A stretch of 64,000 bases of DNA from Heterocephalus glaber (Eukaryota; Chordata; Mammalia; Rodentia; Bathyergidae): assembly GCF_000247695.1 (NCBI RefSeq), contig NW_004624781.1:8541641-8605640 (forward strand). The letters are read 5' to 3'. Shown here piece by piece: positions 48,530 through 60,370 of this stretch (position 1 is the stretch's first letter; the number at the start of each line of letters is the position of its first letter). The notes under the pieces were generated by a model. The model searched no databases. It had not been told where the DNA came from and was given only the letters and a program-made list of their open reading frames with translations. Position numbers and translations under genes: made by a program.

Positions 48530-48770
48530 TAATGTAGTGGGTAGGAGCATAAGCTTTGCCTCCTGGCAGATAAATGTTGCAATTGCTGTGTCCACTAGCT
48601 AGTGTTACAGTCTTGGCTGCTTTTTCTGCAAAGAGAAGCAATAACACCCACCCTGTGTGGTAGTTGACAGTCGAATGTGGTGTACAGTAAGTATGTCAAT
48701 GATGGGTTAGTGCTAGGTCATGCATATTGCAGGGGCTCAATAAATGACACAGTGAGCACCTGGTGGCCTC
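48530..48770 (+). repeat. MIR element
   Basis: Begins TGTAGTGGGTAGGAGCATAA and ends GGGGCTCAATAAATG, the two ends of a sense MIR copy. Confidence 0.7.
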
Positions 48771-49809
48771 CAGGCTGGGGAGATGACAGAAACAAACCCT
48801 ATAGAAGCTTGCTGCCCATGGGAGAGGGACAGATAGATAATAAGACCAGCTCCACCCGGTGGAGGAGGCAGGCAGAAACAGGGGGAGACCAGAAAAGACC
48901 TTCTGGAGGAGGTGCTGTCTTCATGAAGTGTGAAGAGGAATTAGCCAGGTTTGGGGAGGGGTCAGGGCCGGGACAGTGTTCCAAGTTGGGAGAAGCCACT
49001 TGATGTGTGTTAGGGCCAGAGACAGAGGATTGTGGGTGGAACGAGGAGATGCTGCCTGCCAGGGAGATCATGGATACCAGGGAGGGAGGGTGCAGCTCCC
49101 TGCAGGGGGTGCCAGGGCCCTTGGGGGTTCATGGCCAGCCACAGATGGTCTGGGTCAGGAAGACTAGAGTGGGGTCACCTGCCAGGATCCTGTCCCCTGA
49201 CCTCTAGCTGCCTTAGCTCTCTTTTCTGCAGGGACTAAGAATGGGCTTTGCCTTGGGAAAGGACTCTGACACATTTTCAAAATAAAGTGGAGAGTAATCT
49301 CTAGAGGGGAAGAAGTATAAACAAGCTTTTTAAATGCAAAAGGAAATGTATTGTTTATTTATTTATTTTTAAGGTGGAAAAAATGCAGTGGAGGCCCTTA
49401 GCCAGCTCCCTTGAGTGAAAGTTTCCAACTACTGTGACAGGAGGTCACAGAGACTTCAGGGAGCCAGGTGCCTGGGGGAGGGGAGTCCTCTAATTCTAAT
49501 CCATGCTCAGCATGCCACGGCCAGGGACAAAGACCTGGATTCTTCCTCCCACTAGGGACAGCTAGGGGAGCTCAGTGGAGATAGCAAAGGTTGGTAGGTA
49601 GGGAGAGCAGGTCAAACATCCTAGCAGAAAGGTCCAGATAAGCACAGAGGCCTAGGCAGGATGGGGTCTGGGGTCAGAGGAAGTGCTTCAGGTGGTCTCT
49701 GCAGAATTCCGCCTGGTGGAGATGGACAGCGAGGCCTTCCATGTAGAGCAGGAGGAGCAGCACAGGTGCATGGTGGGAAACCCTTCTGTGCTTTGAGCAA
49801 AGGGCTCGT

Positions 49810-50330
49810 CAGTTTTTTAAACATTTGATGATTTGTGTAACAGATCTGTTGTGCTATATTCATATGCCATATTATTCACCCACCTGTGTACAACTTTACA
49901 GAGTTATAGAATCAACACCACAGTCATTATAGTATATTTTAAGAACATTTTATTACGCCCCCCAAAAGAAACCATAGACCCATTAGCAGTCACTCTTCAT
50001 CTCCCTCCCCTAGTTCTAGGTGACTACTAATCTTCTTTTTGATTCTATGGATTTGCCTATTCTGGATATTTTATGATATATGGCCTTTTGTGTCTTGCTT
50101 CTTTCACTTAAGCACAATGTTTTCAAGGTTCATCTGTGCTGTAGCATGGATCAGTACTTTATTCCTTTTTATGGCTAACTAGTATTCGTATATGAATATT
50201 GTATGTGATATAGGTATGGCACATTTTGTTTGTCCATTCATCGTTTGAGGGACATTTTCCGCTTTGGGGGTACTGTGAATATGTTGCTATGAATATTTGT
50301 GTACAAATTTTTGTGCAGCTGAGTGTCTGG
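49810..50330 (-). repeat. L1 3'-region fragment
   Basis: The plus strand carries phrases such as GGATTTGCCTATTCTGGATA, TTTCAAGGTTCATCTGTGCT, TTTATTCCTTTTTATGGCTA and TTTTGTTTGTCCATTCATCG. These are the reverse complement of the 3' region of old mammalian L1 elements. No ORF is kept. Confidence 0.8.
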
Positions 50331-50349
50331 AGGACATTCCTTTATTTTA

Positions 50350-50540
50350 TTCTTGCAGTTCTGGGGATTGAACCCAGGACCTTCACACTGAGCTGCATCC
50401 CCATCTCTTTTTAAATTTTTTATTTTGAGACAGGATCGCAAAGTTGCCAAGTTCCCAGGCTGGGCTCCAACTTGTGATCCTCCTGCTTCAGTTTCCCAGA
50501 GTCCTGGGCTTACAGGCATGTGTCCCCACACATGGCAGGA
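50350..50540 (-). mobile_element. B1-dID dimeric SINE
   Basis: TTCTGGGGATTGAACCCAGG (dID arm, reversed), then a B1 arm with CCTCCTGCTTCAGTTTCCCA. It follows the L1 fragment. Confidence 0.83.
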
Positions 50541-51215
50541 CATTCTGATTTGAGTGGCATCTAAGAGAGTTGTGGGGGGCAGTGGAAGAAAGAAGGTGAA
50601 TCGGGGGAGCTGGCCCCCTCCCTAGTCTGGGTGCTGTGAGAAGGAGAAAGCTCAGGACAGGTTCCAGCCTCAGTGAGAGCCAGGAGTCCACGAGGGCCCC
50701 CACCAACCTGCATTGTCCTGTCAGACCTGGAAGCTGTTTGCAGGGCTGGGACTAGCCTAGTGGGCTGGTATTCTCCCTGGAAATCAGGTGCACAACCCCC
50801 TAGTCCTGCTGAGGGCCAAAATTAGTTCACCACAGAGACAAGTGTGGGCTCTACAGTTGGGCTAGAGGAGGGACTGTGGTCAACAGGAAGCTGTTTTCCA
50901 GGGGAATGAGGTGGTCAGGAAGCCCAAGGTCAATAAGCATGATGCTCCTGGCCCCCAACACATACAGAGAGGTGGCTTTGTTTATAGGAAACTTCGCAAG
51001 TTATCTGTTGACCCCATCTGGCATATGGGGAAACAGAGGCACTGCATTAAAGGAATCTGCCATTCAGAGACAGAAAGGAAATCAAAGCTGTTCTCCTCTG
51101 AACATCACATTTGGTAAAATCATGGTCTTGTCCCCTGTCCTCTTCTGTCTTGGAACAACACTGGGAAAAACCGAGGATACAAAAACAAGAGAGTTGTGCT
51201 GTTATAGTCTCCTAA

Positions 51216-51434
<219 letters not shown>

Positions 51435-52057
51435 TAGGCCTGTTTCTGTCCCAGAGCAGAATCTGGCAACAAAAGGTAGAGAAATGCCAAGAACAAACCT
51501 TGGGTCTGGGGCTGTGGCCTCTGGGCAGACGGACGATGCCTAGGACCCCCTAGAAACCTAACAGGTAGGAAGGAAGTATTGCCAGGCCCCTGGGAGTGGG
51601 AGCAGGTGCAGGCCCTGAGTGCCCAGTAGGACAGTGGGTGGCCAGGGGAGCAGAGACCTTTGCAGAATTAAACCTTCCCAGAGCTGGTCCCACCTCTCAC
51701 CCTTACGTGAGTTCATTGTGTAGATTTAGAATCACCTCACCATCTTGCATCCTCCTATCACCTCAGCCTTCAGGAGTGGCTCGTGATTTCCTGAAAAGGA
51801 AAGAAGCAATCATCTGCTACATGCCAGGTCCACCCACTGCTCTCCTGGGTTCCTGGCCTTTATTCTTGCAGAGGGGTGCCCAGCTGTAGTGGACCCTGGC
51901 TGCTGTCTGTTCCCTTTGGGAGGGTGCTCTTTCACCCTTGGCCCAGGCCCCACATGGGAATCCTGCACCCTAGAATCCAACTCATGGGGGCTTGAGCTGG
52001 AGGTTGGGAGTCACAGAGAAGCAGCCCGGCAGAGAGGAAAGGACTGTGTGTTCAGAG

Positions 52058-52059
<2 letters not shown>

Positions 52060-52092
<33 letters not shown>

Positions 52093-52146
52093 CTCTCTCT
52101 CTCTCTATCTCTCTCTCTGTCTGTCTCTGTCTCTCTCTCTCTCTCT
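52060..52146 (+). repeat. (CT)n microsatellite
   Basis: About 85 bp of CTCTCT interrupted by CTGCCT, CTAT and CTGT. It is polypyrimidine but not next to a splice acceptor. Confidence 0.93.
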
Positions 52147-52399
52147 GGGAGCTAGAGTGGTCTTGGAGGTGGGGTTTCCCCATGACCTGGGGTCTGAAAC
52201 TCCTGACCACAGAAGGAGGAAGGACCATAGAAGAAAGACAGAATGTTCCAGACCTTCGAGCTGATGAACTCCAGCCCTCAGATACTAGTTCTGCAACTAC
52301 TAGGAATGGGATTCCAGAGACCTTACAGGCCCCAGAGCAAGGAACCCAGACCATGTGCCAGGAGCTCTGCAGATTTTTTCTCAGATAATTTCCAAATGA

Positions 52400-52535
52400 C
52401 ATCATGAGACCAATTTCATTGTCTTGCCCATCAAGTGCCTTGTTTCAGGCAACCCAACCAGTAGGCAGTGGTGCTGAGATTCAAACCAGATAAGCCAACA
52501 TCAAAGCTTGCCTCTTCTGTTACACTGAGTTGTCT
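52400..52535 (-). repeat. Probable MIR fragment
   Basis: TTTCATTGTCTTGCCCATCA and GTGCTGAGATTCAAACCAG follow antisense MIR order, diverged. Confidence 0.5.
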
Positions 52536-54214
52536 CTTAAGAAGACCCTCCCCTCAAGGAGCTTTGAATGTCATTGTGGACTCAAGACACCAAACCACCA
52601 ATTAAGAGTCTAGATCACCTGGTCTAGTTTAACAACATGAAAATGCAGGACTGGAGGATTCCAATTAAGGTCACCAAAGTCATTCTTCACTTACTGCATG
52701 ACAGACTTTAGGAGAGCTATGGGAACACACTAGCAGTAAGGAGCCACAATCAGAATGACATACCCAAGTCACCAGAGGGTGGGAGAGCCACCTTGAACCA
52801 CAAGACAAAAGACATCTAAACTTGGACTTTGTCTAAGAGAGCAGTTGCCACCCACCATTTGCATATGTGGTAAAAATGTGTATGTTCATTAGTGAAGTTT
52901 ATACCAACTGCTCAATAACAGTAAATAGTTCAACTAGAAATTCAGGGAAATAATGGAAGAGGCGTCGCAAGACAGGATGTATTTAACAGTCAAGGAAGTA
53001 ATATAGGCAGCTTTGGAAGACTGTTCAGAAAGGACATCCCGTCTGGAAAAGTCCATGGGTTCGTTCATGGCCTCGAGTCAATGAGGGACAAAAAGCTGGT
53101 GTTGGGGACAGGAGAAGTCACTAAGGGGCTGGAAAGAGGGCCAGAGTGGAGGAGGAGCAATTTCAGGTGCGGTGGTGACATAGCAGGGGGGTAAGGTCAG
53201 CATAGCACAAGTGCATTGGTTAGGGACAAGTCAGTGGCCACTCTGGGTAGAGTTGAGACCTTATACCAGATTGTTGGTGTGGGCAGGTTATTGATGGCTG
53301 GAACCATACCAAGAGGAGGATTTTGCTCAGTGGTGGGCTGGTAAACAAATCCTTAAGTTATACCATTGGCCAATTTCCAGCTACCAAACATGTCACTGAA
53401 TACAGAGTTGACTCCTGTGAGCCTGTTTGGAGTTTTTTGCCCTATTTCACAGCTATATAAGGTGACTTCTCTAAGCCCCTGCCTAAATTGTGCTGAATTT
53501 TCCCCTCCAAGACCCCTGAGGAACAAGCTACAGCCATTTTCCCCTCTTTCCACCATTCCCTTGAAAGGTCAACTGGAACCCTAGGGTGACAGAGGCACTG
53601 CCAGTCCCAAAGGTCCTCCCCCTACACAACTGGATCCTTAAGAAAATTTCTTCTTAATGAAGTTCTGGGTTCATAGGAAATATGAAAAATCTTTAAAGGT
53701 GGTAACTTATTCTCACCCCTTGTCCCCCTGCCCTAAAATCCAGTGAGCTGAACTTAGAGCTGGAGCTGTGAGCAGCAAGAAAATTGCACAAGAGGAACCT
53801 CTCCTGATCATAGTGGCCAGAGACTTGGAAGAGGTAGAGGTTCATGGACTTAAGAAGTTGAAATTATCAGATGCTGATTATAAAATAACCAAAACATAAA
53901 GAAAATTAAGATAGGACCATAATAATGAGCAAGAAAAAATGAGATGTAAAAAAAATGATCAGGCACATTTTTGAAAGAACCAAGTAGAACGTGAAGAAAT
54001 TCAATGTGCAGTCATGCGTCCTAGCCTGTCCCACCAGCTACTTCAGTAAGATGCAGTAAAAACAACTTCTTGGAAAAATCATCACACTTTGGATGTCACA
54101 GCAATGTCAGATTGCTAGAGTCTCTCAATACATATTCCTATTCTGTGCTATTTGTTAGACCAATCTGTACATTGTCTATGACCCACACTTTGCATTTTAC
54201 TGTCCTAAAGAAAG

Positions 54215-54590
54215 CCTTTCGTGTGCCCATCAGAACACATATACAAAAAAATGTTCATAGCAATATTGTTCCAATAATAAGAGAAATAGGATCCATCCAC
54301 ATGATCTCTGAGAGGAGAATGTATGAAAAATGATAGTTACTATGGGTAGTTACAGTGAACTAGTATACAGCATGGAAAATGATGAATATTCATCATTTTA
54401 ATATACAGACGAATATTCACTGAACAACAGAAGCGAATGAAGAACAATCAAGTGACAATAGATCACCTGCAATTTGATGCCATTTTTATAAAGCTAAAAA
54501 AATAAGCAAGGCTAAGAGAGTGGTTCTCTGTAGGAAAGGTAGAATCAGGGGAGATAGGAGAGGGAAATGGTAGCCCTGCCCCAAAGCTGC
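54215..54590 (+). repeat. L1 3'-region fragment
   Basis: CACATATACAAAAAAATGTT, CATAGCAATATTGTTCCAAT and ATGCCATTTTTATAAAGCTA are phrases of the sense L1 3' region. The upstream part, from about 53.8 kb, may belong to the same element but is too diverged to call. Confidence 0.65.
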
Positions 54591-55507
54591 TTTAGACATT
54601 GTATTAGATAAACAAACTTAGCCTTTCCCATTCTCTGTCTTTTCCATTGGAGTTAAGTAGTCTCAATTCTTCCTCCTTCTGGAGATACTGCCCTCTCTTT
54701 TGCCTCTGTTTCATTGCCAACCTTTAAAAGAGACCCTTATTTCACTTCCCACACTTTGGACCTTGGGCACTGATGAGTGTGGATTTCAACACTCTCTCTC
54801 TTGCTCATCTGCTTGGTCTCTCTGGGCAGTGTGTGGACCTGTTCTGTCCTCAGAAGCCTTCTCTCCACCGCCACACTCTTTCTCACTCACTGGGTTGTTG
54901 GCTCAGCTCCACCTTGTACCTGGACATCAGTGACTCCATATTTGATGCTTCAGGCCTAGCTGCCCTCCATCTTCCCTGGCTGCTCCTGGGGCCCCTTGGG
55001 CTCATCATCTCACCTTGGTGTCCCCCAAAGATATCCTCTGCCCTTCAGGTGGGTGGTCCCCTCTTCCAACTAGACATGGGAAGGTGGAGTCTCTCTCTGG
55101 CTTCTTTTCTTTGCCTTCACCTTTCAGCTCTGACCTGTCTGTGTCCACCAGAGAGATCTAAAGCAGGTCTCGTCATGAGGTCGCTGTTTCTCCTTCCTGA
55201 TGGCTTCCCCTCCTCACACTCCTCTTCCTGTTGGGGAGTTCCTATGTCCTTTCCCTCTCCCTCACTATCAAGGCCTGTTTGTAGAAGGTCTCTACCAGAC
55301 TAACGGGCAACTTGTGTTTCAGTCTCTTTGGGACTGCTATAATAAAACACCTTCACCTGGGTAATTTATGAACAATAAAAAGTTACTGCTCACAGTTCTG
55401 GAGGCTTGGAAGTCCCAGATCAAGGCATCAGTAGAGTCAGTGTCTGGAGCGGAACCAGACGGTGGAGCCTCTGTGCTCACATGGCAGGCGTGAACAGCTT
55501 CCCCTGT

Positions 55508-55560
55508 CTCTCTCTCTCTCTCTCTGTCTATCTCTCTCTCTCTCTCTCCCTCTCTCCCTT
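55508..55560 (+). repeat. (CT)n microsatellite
   Basis: About 50 bp of CTCTCT with CTGT and CTAT interruptions, inside the ancient repeat. Confidence 0.9.
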
Positions 55561-55584
55561 TACATAAGCTACATCCCTATCCCC

Positions 55585-55698
55585 TTCTTTATTTTGAGGC
55601 AAGTCTTGGTAAATTGTCCAAGCTGGACTCGCACTTCTGATCTCCTGCCTCAGCCTCCCAGAGTTGTGAGGTTACAGGCAGGTGACACATGCCCAGCC
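55585..55698 (-). mobile_element. B1 SINE fragment
   Basis: TTTTGAGGCAAGTCTTGGTA, CTGCCTCAGCCTCCCAGAGT and an end near ACATGCCCAGCCC give a diverged antisense B1. Confidence 0.78.
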
Positions 55699-55958
55699 CT
55701 GGGGTCTCTTTTATTGGGTACCTTCTCCGTGACCTAATCACCTGTCATGCTGGGGGTGAGATTTCAACTTGTGAACTCTGGGGAAACATTTGGGCCACAG
55801 CAGCATTCTTCCTCAAAATCCTTAGAGACCCAGATTACCCTCATCTGCTGCTTGGCTTTTCCTCACTGGGATTCAGGATGGAGACATTCCCTAGAATCCC
55901 CCACATCCTCTCCTCTTATTTCCGCCTCTTCTTGACTGCTGAACATGACTTCTTTCAG

Positions 55959-56007
55959 CTCCAGAAATTGTGAACTACGAGCCCCTGGGGCTGGAGGCTG
56001 ACATGTG
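55959..56007 (+). CDS. DAPK2: DAPK2 kinase exon: APE motif and helix F start
   Basis: A 49-nt exon completing the Ala of APE and encoding PEIVNYEPLGLEADM plus two bases of the next Trp codon. The acceptor is tctttcag and the donor is gtaagt. The invariant aspartate of helix F (EADMW) is present. Phase agrees with both neighbours. Confidence 0.96.
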
Positions 56008-56750
56008 GTAAGTGGTACAGCCTGCCCTGGGGGCCTAGGGACCCTGCCCGGAGCAGAAGGCTTCAGACCCTATTTTTTTGACTTCCGGTTGACCGTGAAC
56101 CCCATTTCTCCACACTCACATTTCAGAGTCTCTGGCTGTGGCCAGGGCAGTGGGAGGTGGCAAGGCCTGGGTCCAAGGCCAGCTAAGGGTGGAGTGAGAG
56201 CCAGAGATCTGTGCAAGGGTGAGGGGAGGGCAGGGCCGATGCAGGCTCCCTCAGGGCCAAGACAGTATAGACAGTGGCTCTTGGAGTTGGCCCACCAAGT
56301 GTTCGCTGGGAGCCTCCTGTGTCCTAGGACAGCATTAGCCTGGGCAGATCTTGATCATTTACTGGGATCCATTTCTTTTTTGAATGCTGCTTTACATTGG
56401 TCAAGGTCTTTATGACTTTTCTAAAACTCTTCCAGCTGTCCTGCGGGTAGTTCTCATTATTTTCATTGTATAAGGCAAAGCGGGCTCAGGGGTGGTAAGC
56501 GATGTGCCCAAATTGCAGAACCCAAAAGGAAAGGCAAAAGTCAGATCTGCCCTCAGGCCTTTGGACTCTAGGGGCAGAACTCCATGCTGCTTAGGAGTGG
56601 GATGCAAGAGGTATGAGCTTGAGATGCCACCCAGGGGCTACCCGGAGAAGGAGGGGGAGAGTGGCCTCTTGCCCCGAGAACATGCAGGGAGTCCCTTCCT
56701 GGTTGGGATTGGAGCCAGGCGGCCCTGACTCGACTGTCCTTTGTTTGCAG
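56008..56750 (+). other. DAPK2: DAPK2 intron (743 bp)
   Basis: GT-AG intron (gtaagt ... ttgtttgcag). It holds a MIR fragment near 56440-56580 and otherwise GC-rich unique sequence. Confidence 0.93.
56440..56580 (-). repeat. MIR fragment
   Basis: ATTATTTTCATTGTATAAGG, GTAAGCGATGTGCCCAAATT and CAGAACCCAAAAGG are in antisense MIR order, diverged. Confidence 0.5.
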
Positions 56751-56777
56751 GAGCATCGGCGTCATCACCTACATCCT
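56751..56777 (+). CDS. DAPK2: DAPK2 27-nt micro-exon (helix F)
   Basis: Only 27 nt, encoding the end of Trp, then SIGVITYI and two bases of Leu. It is bordered by ttgtttgcag and gtgagt. This hydrophobic helix F segment is essential to the kinase fold. The micro-exon would be missed by most ab initio gene finders. It is supported by exact phase on both sides and by the SIGVITY family match. Confidence 0.95.
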
Positions 56778-57484
56778 GTGAGTATCCTGATCCTGGGGCC
56801 CTGACCCAGCTCAGATGGGAGAAGCGGAAGGGAAGACAGAAGGGTAGGGGGACGCATGGGCTGACATTGCTGAGCAGGCTGCATGCCTTAGGTCCACCCA
56901 GCCCTGAGGCTGCACCCTCCCAATCTCACCTCTTCTCGCTTCCCTTTCCTCTTCCTTTCTCCAGATCCCTGTTCTTTCCTCTCACTCTCTCCTCCTTTCT
57001 TTTCCCCCTTCTGTGTCCTGAGTTTCCTGTCGCTTATGCAGAAAGCTCCTGCTTAATTCCTTCGTGCAGTGGGTCTCCTTTGCTGTCCCTTGATGGCCCT
57101 AGGCAGGTGCTTATGCTTTGGGTCTGCTTTTCTCATCAGAAAAATGAGAATGACAGACTCGCTGCCCCAGGGAGAGGGGCCCACTAGGCTGACTCAGACA
57201 CATTTCCTAGGCCCTGCTGTAGTGCCTACGTGGCAAAATCAGCTTGCAGCTGTGGGGCAGGAGGATCACGCTGGTGCTCCACAGATGAGGCTCATTCTCT
57301 CAGGGGCCCCATCAACCAGCTCTGTGACTCACTGTGGTGCTTGACTGGGAGCTCTGTCCATAGCATGTAGGTGCCGTGGGCATCTCCAGGGTCTCACTGC
57401 TGGCCCAGACCCCACCTTAAGACTCTGAAGTTAGAACAGCTAGGGGTAGAGCCTCAGGTTACTATCTTTAAGAACCCCAGTGGA

Positions 57485-57780
57485 GGCTGGATGTGATAGT
57501 ACACATCTGTGATCCCAGCACTCTGGGAGGCTGGGGCAGGAGGATAGCAAGTCCAAAACCAGCCTGGGCCAGGTGCTTACCTCAGTGGTTCCACCACCTG
57601 CCTCGAAAACGCAAGGTCCCAAGTTCGATCCCTGGTACCAAAAAAAAAAAAAAAAAAAAAAGACCAGCCTGGGCAATTTAGCTATCTTGTTTTAAAATAA
57701 ATAAAAATAGGGCTGGATACATAGCTCAGTGTGAAGGCCCTGTGTTCAGTCCCCAGTACTGAAAGAAAAAAAAAAAGAAG
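57485..57780 (+). mobile_element. B1-dID dimeric SINE split by an ID
   Basis: The B1 arm (GGCTGGATGTGATAGTACAC) breaks at 57569 and resumes at 57663, repeating ACCAGCCTGGGC at 57558-57569 and 57663-57674. The dID arm (GGGCTGGATACATAGCTCAG ... GTTCAGTCCCCAGTACTG) completes it. Confidence 0.92.
57570..57662 (+). mobile_element. Nested ID SINE
   Basis: An ID with a damaged 5' end (CAGGTGCTTACCTCAGTGG), an intact 3' part (CAAGTTCGATCCCTGGTACC) and an uninterrupted A run of about 20 bases. It inserted into the older B1-dID with a 12-bp target-site duplication. Confidence 0.92.
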
Positions 57781-57964
57781 CTAAATTTGATTCCAAGAAG
57801 CTATAATTCCCGATCAGAGTCAAACTGTTCAAATATAGGCTTGCAACCTGGGTTTCTTCAGGATTCTCCTCATACTGAGCTGTTAAGGGATTCCAGGGTG
57901 TACAGTGCACACAGCCTTCTTATGGCTCACCCACATCTGACAGCTTTCTGGGTGATCTGCTCTT

Positions 57965-58050
57965 TTTTTTTTTTTGGTATCGGGGATTGAACTCAGGTCC
58001 TTCTGCTTATAAGGCAGGCAGCGGAACCACTGAGCTAAATCCCCAGCCCC
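57965..58050 (-). mobile_element. ID SINE with 13-bp target-site duplication
   Basis: T run, GGTATCGGGGATTGAACTCA and CTGAGCTAAATCCCCAGCCC. GTGATCTGCTCTT is repeated at 57952-57964 and 58051-58063. Confidence 0.94.
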
Positions 58051-58429
58051 GTGATCTGCTCTTCTGGAGGCGTGGTGCCAGGTACTCAGGATACTGACAT
58101 GAAGGGGTCTCCCCTGCTCTCCTGGGCTCCTTGCCTGTGGGGGACACCTCACAGCTGATTCCCATGCAGGGGCCATGGTTGTGCTGGGTGCTTGAACACA
58201 CCTCTGCAGTTGGGGACAGATAGGGAGGCAGTGGCTTCCTGGGGCTGTGGAAGGCTTAGCAGGGGAGAGAGAATGAGGAAGCAAGGTGTTAGAATGGGGT
58301 GTGGGGTGTGGGGATGAAGTCAGTTCTCTGGTGGAAGGGAGAGGAAAGGAATGATGTGATCCTGTACAAACTGGAGAGTCATAGAAAGCTCTTTGTGTTC
58401 TAACAGTGACAATACAATGACCATTAATT

Positions 58430-58625
58430 GAGAGCCCTTAGTACGGCTCGGGTTACACAAAGCATTTCATATATACATTGATTCTTCACAACAACCATTT
58501 GAGGTGGAGGTGGTTATTTTCTTCATTTTACAGATGAGGAAACAGCAGCTCAGGGGGGTTGAGGAGCTCACCTAGGTTCACACAGCAAATGAATGGCAAA
58601 GTTAGATTGAAATAGCTGAAGTGTC
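58430..58625 (-). repeat. MIR element
   Basis: TCTTCATTTTACAGATGAGG, AGGAGCTCACCTAGGTTCAC and AATGGCAAAGTTAGATTGAA give a nearly full antisense MIR. Confidence 0.78.
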
Positions 58626-59285
58626 CCATTGCTGCCACCATGCTAAGAGAGCAGCAGCGGGCATGGGAAAGATCTTTGAGAGGTGCCGAGTAAATGGAAA
58701 TAGTGTGACTTTGGGCAAAGGAGTAGAGGAGTTCAAGGTGATTGCTGTGTCCCTAACGTGGGTGCATTTGTGAAGTGATGTTATTAAGGCCTGGAGTGGG
58801 GATTTGGGCTGAGTGAGTTTGAGGACCATGGCACATCTGGGTAGAGGTAGCCCGTGAGCCCCTGGAATACAAGTCAGGAGATAGTGGCTCCAGGAGTCAC
58901 AATGTGGGGCACATCCTTGGTGACCCTTGTGCGGTCCCCATAGACCCTCAGACCCGAGTGGCACCTCTATTTCTGTGCATCTCAGTCTTTGCTCAATTTC
59001 TCTGAGTCTCAGCCTTTGCTTAATTTCTTCCATGGCATGGGGAATCTTTCCATCTCCTCTGACCACTGACAGCCTCTTCCTTTTTCAAGATGCAACCAAT
59101 GCAAATGTCAGCTCTCCAGCAAAGCTGCCGCACCCCCTTCCTGTGTTCCAAAAGTCCTTTATCAGGTCTCCTGGTATATTTTCTTTGTTCTTCAGAGTAT
59201 TAAAAAGAGCCATGTCTCTGGGTTTCTCTCCTCTCTTCTGAGAGACTGATGAAGGCACTGTTTCTCCTCTGTCGGGTACTTATAG

Positions 59286-59618
<333 letters not shown>

Positions 59619-59823
59619 TAAGAGGACAGAGAAGGGCACTGGGTTCTCAAGTACTGATCCTCTCCTGCTCTCAAAGATGTTTTGGTCTTGTCCTCCTTTG
59701 TCACACCTGTCACCTGCACCATTGTGGTCTAATCCAGGGAGGTGCTGAGAAGTGAGACTGGCCAAGACTTGGCATTCACCTTGTTTGCCCAGATCACTTG
59801 CTGAAATGCAAATAATTCTGTGA

Positions 59824-59917
<94 letters not shown>
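59824..59917 (+). repeat. (GT)n microsatellite, ~46 units
   Basis: An almost uninterrupted TG run of about 94 bp, starting about 207 nt after a DAPK2 exon donor. Long pure dinucleotide runs are usually length-variable. Confidence 0.97.
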
Positions 59918-59922
<5 letters not shown>

Positions 59923-60040
59923 TTTAGAGCTCATTACCTTGTGCAGTCTGTCCCAAAGGCACTAGGAACTCAGACTGGAAAGTTAAACTGCAGGATTTTT
60001 TTGTATACTGTATTTAATTTTTTTAAAATTTATTAGTAGG

Positions 60041-60125
60041 GCTGGGGATTTAGCTCAGTGGTTCTGCCGCCTGCCTCACAAGCACAAGGTCCCGAGTCCG
60101 ATCCCTGGTACCAAAAAAAAAAAAA
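60041..60125 (+). mobile_element. ID SINE
   Basis: GGGCTGGGGATTTAGCTCAG to GTCCGATCCCTGGTACC and an A run. Both Pol III boxes are close to intact. Confidence 0.92.
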
Positions 60126-60370
60126 TTGTATTTGTGTATATTTGCTGTACATAATGATCACATTCACCATTGTACCTGTACATAATATGACTTAATTCTT
60201 CTTTTTTCCCCATTTCCCTCCCCTCCCTTAAACCCTTCTTTCCCTCTCCATTTACAAAAGCTTTGTTTCCATTTTTTCCCTTGCATTCTCTTTTTAAAAT
60301 CCCTTTTCCCTTCCTTCCCTTCCCCCTTCCCTTGTTCCCGTTCCCTTTTGAACATGTTCTTCCTACTTCT
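60126..60370 (-). repeat. L1 3'-end-like tail and polypurine tract (reversed)
   Basis: AT-rich tail with GTACATAATGATCACATT at 60148, then a long C/T-only stretch (about 60205-60350). It is the reverse complement of the arrangement at 10385-10540 and 1-250. Confidence 0.5.

Larger units (their letters stand above)
55316..55805 (+). repeat. Old interspersed repeat interrupted by CT run and B1
   Basis: TTTGGGACTGCTATAATAAA, GGGTAATTTATGAACAATAA and CACAGTTCTGGAGGCTTGGA open the same ancient repeat seen at 30390-30625. It is interrupted at 55508-55698 and resumes with GACCTAATCACCTGTCATG and GAGATTTCAACTTGTGAAC. Family not assigned. Confidence 0.55.

Noticed and set aside
54773..55303. 176-residue open frame on the plus strand
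   Set aside because: Leu/Ser/Pro-rich translation of a pyrimidine-rich intron stretch; no domain and no splice context.
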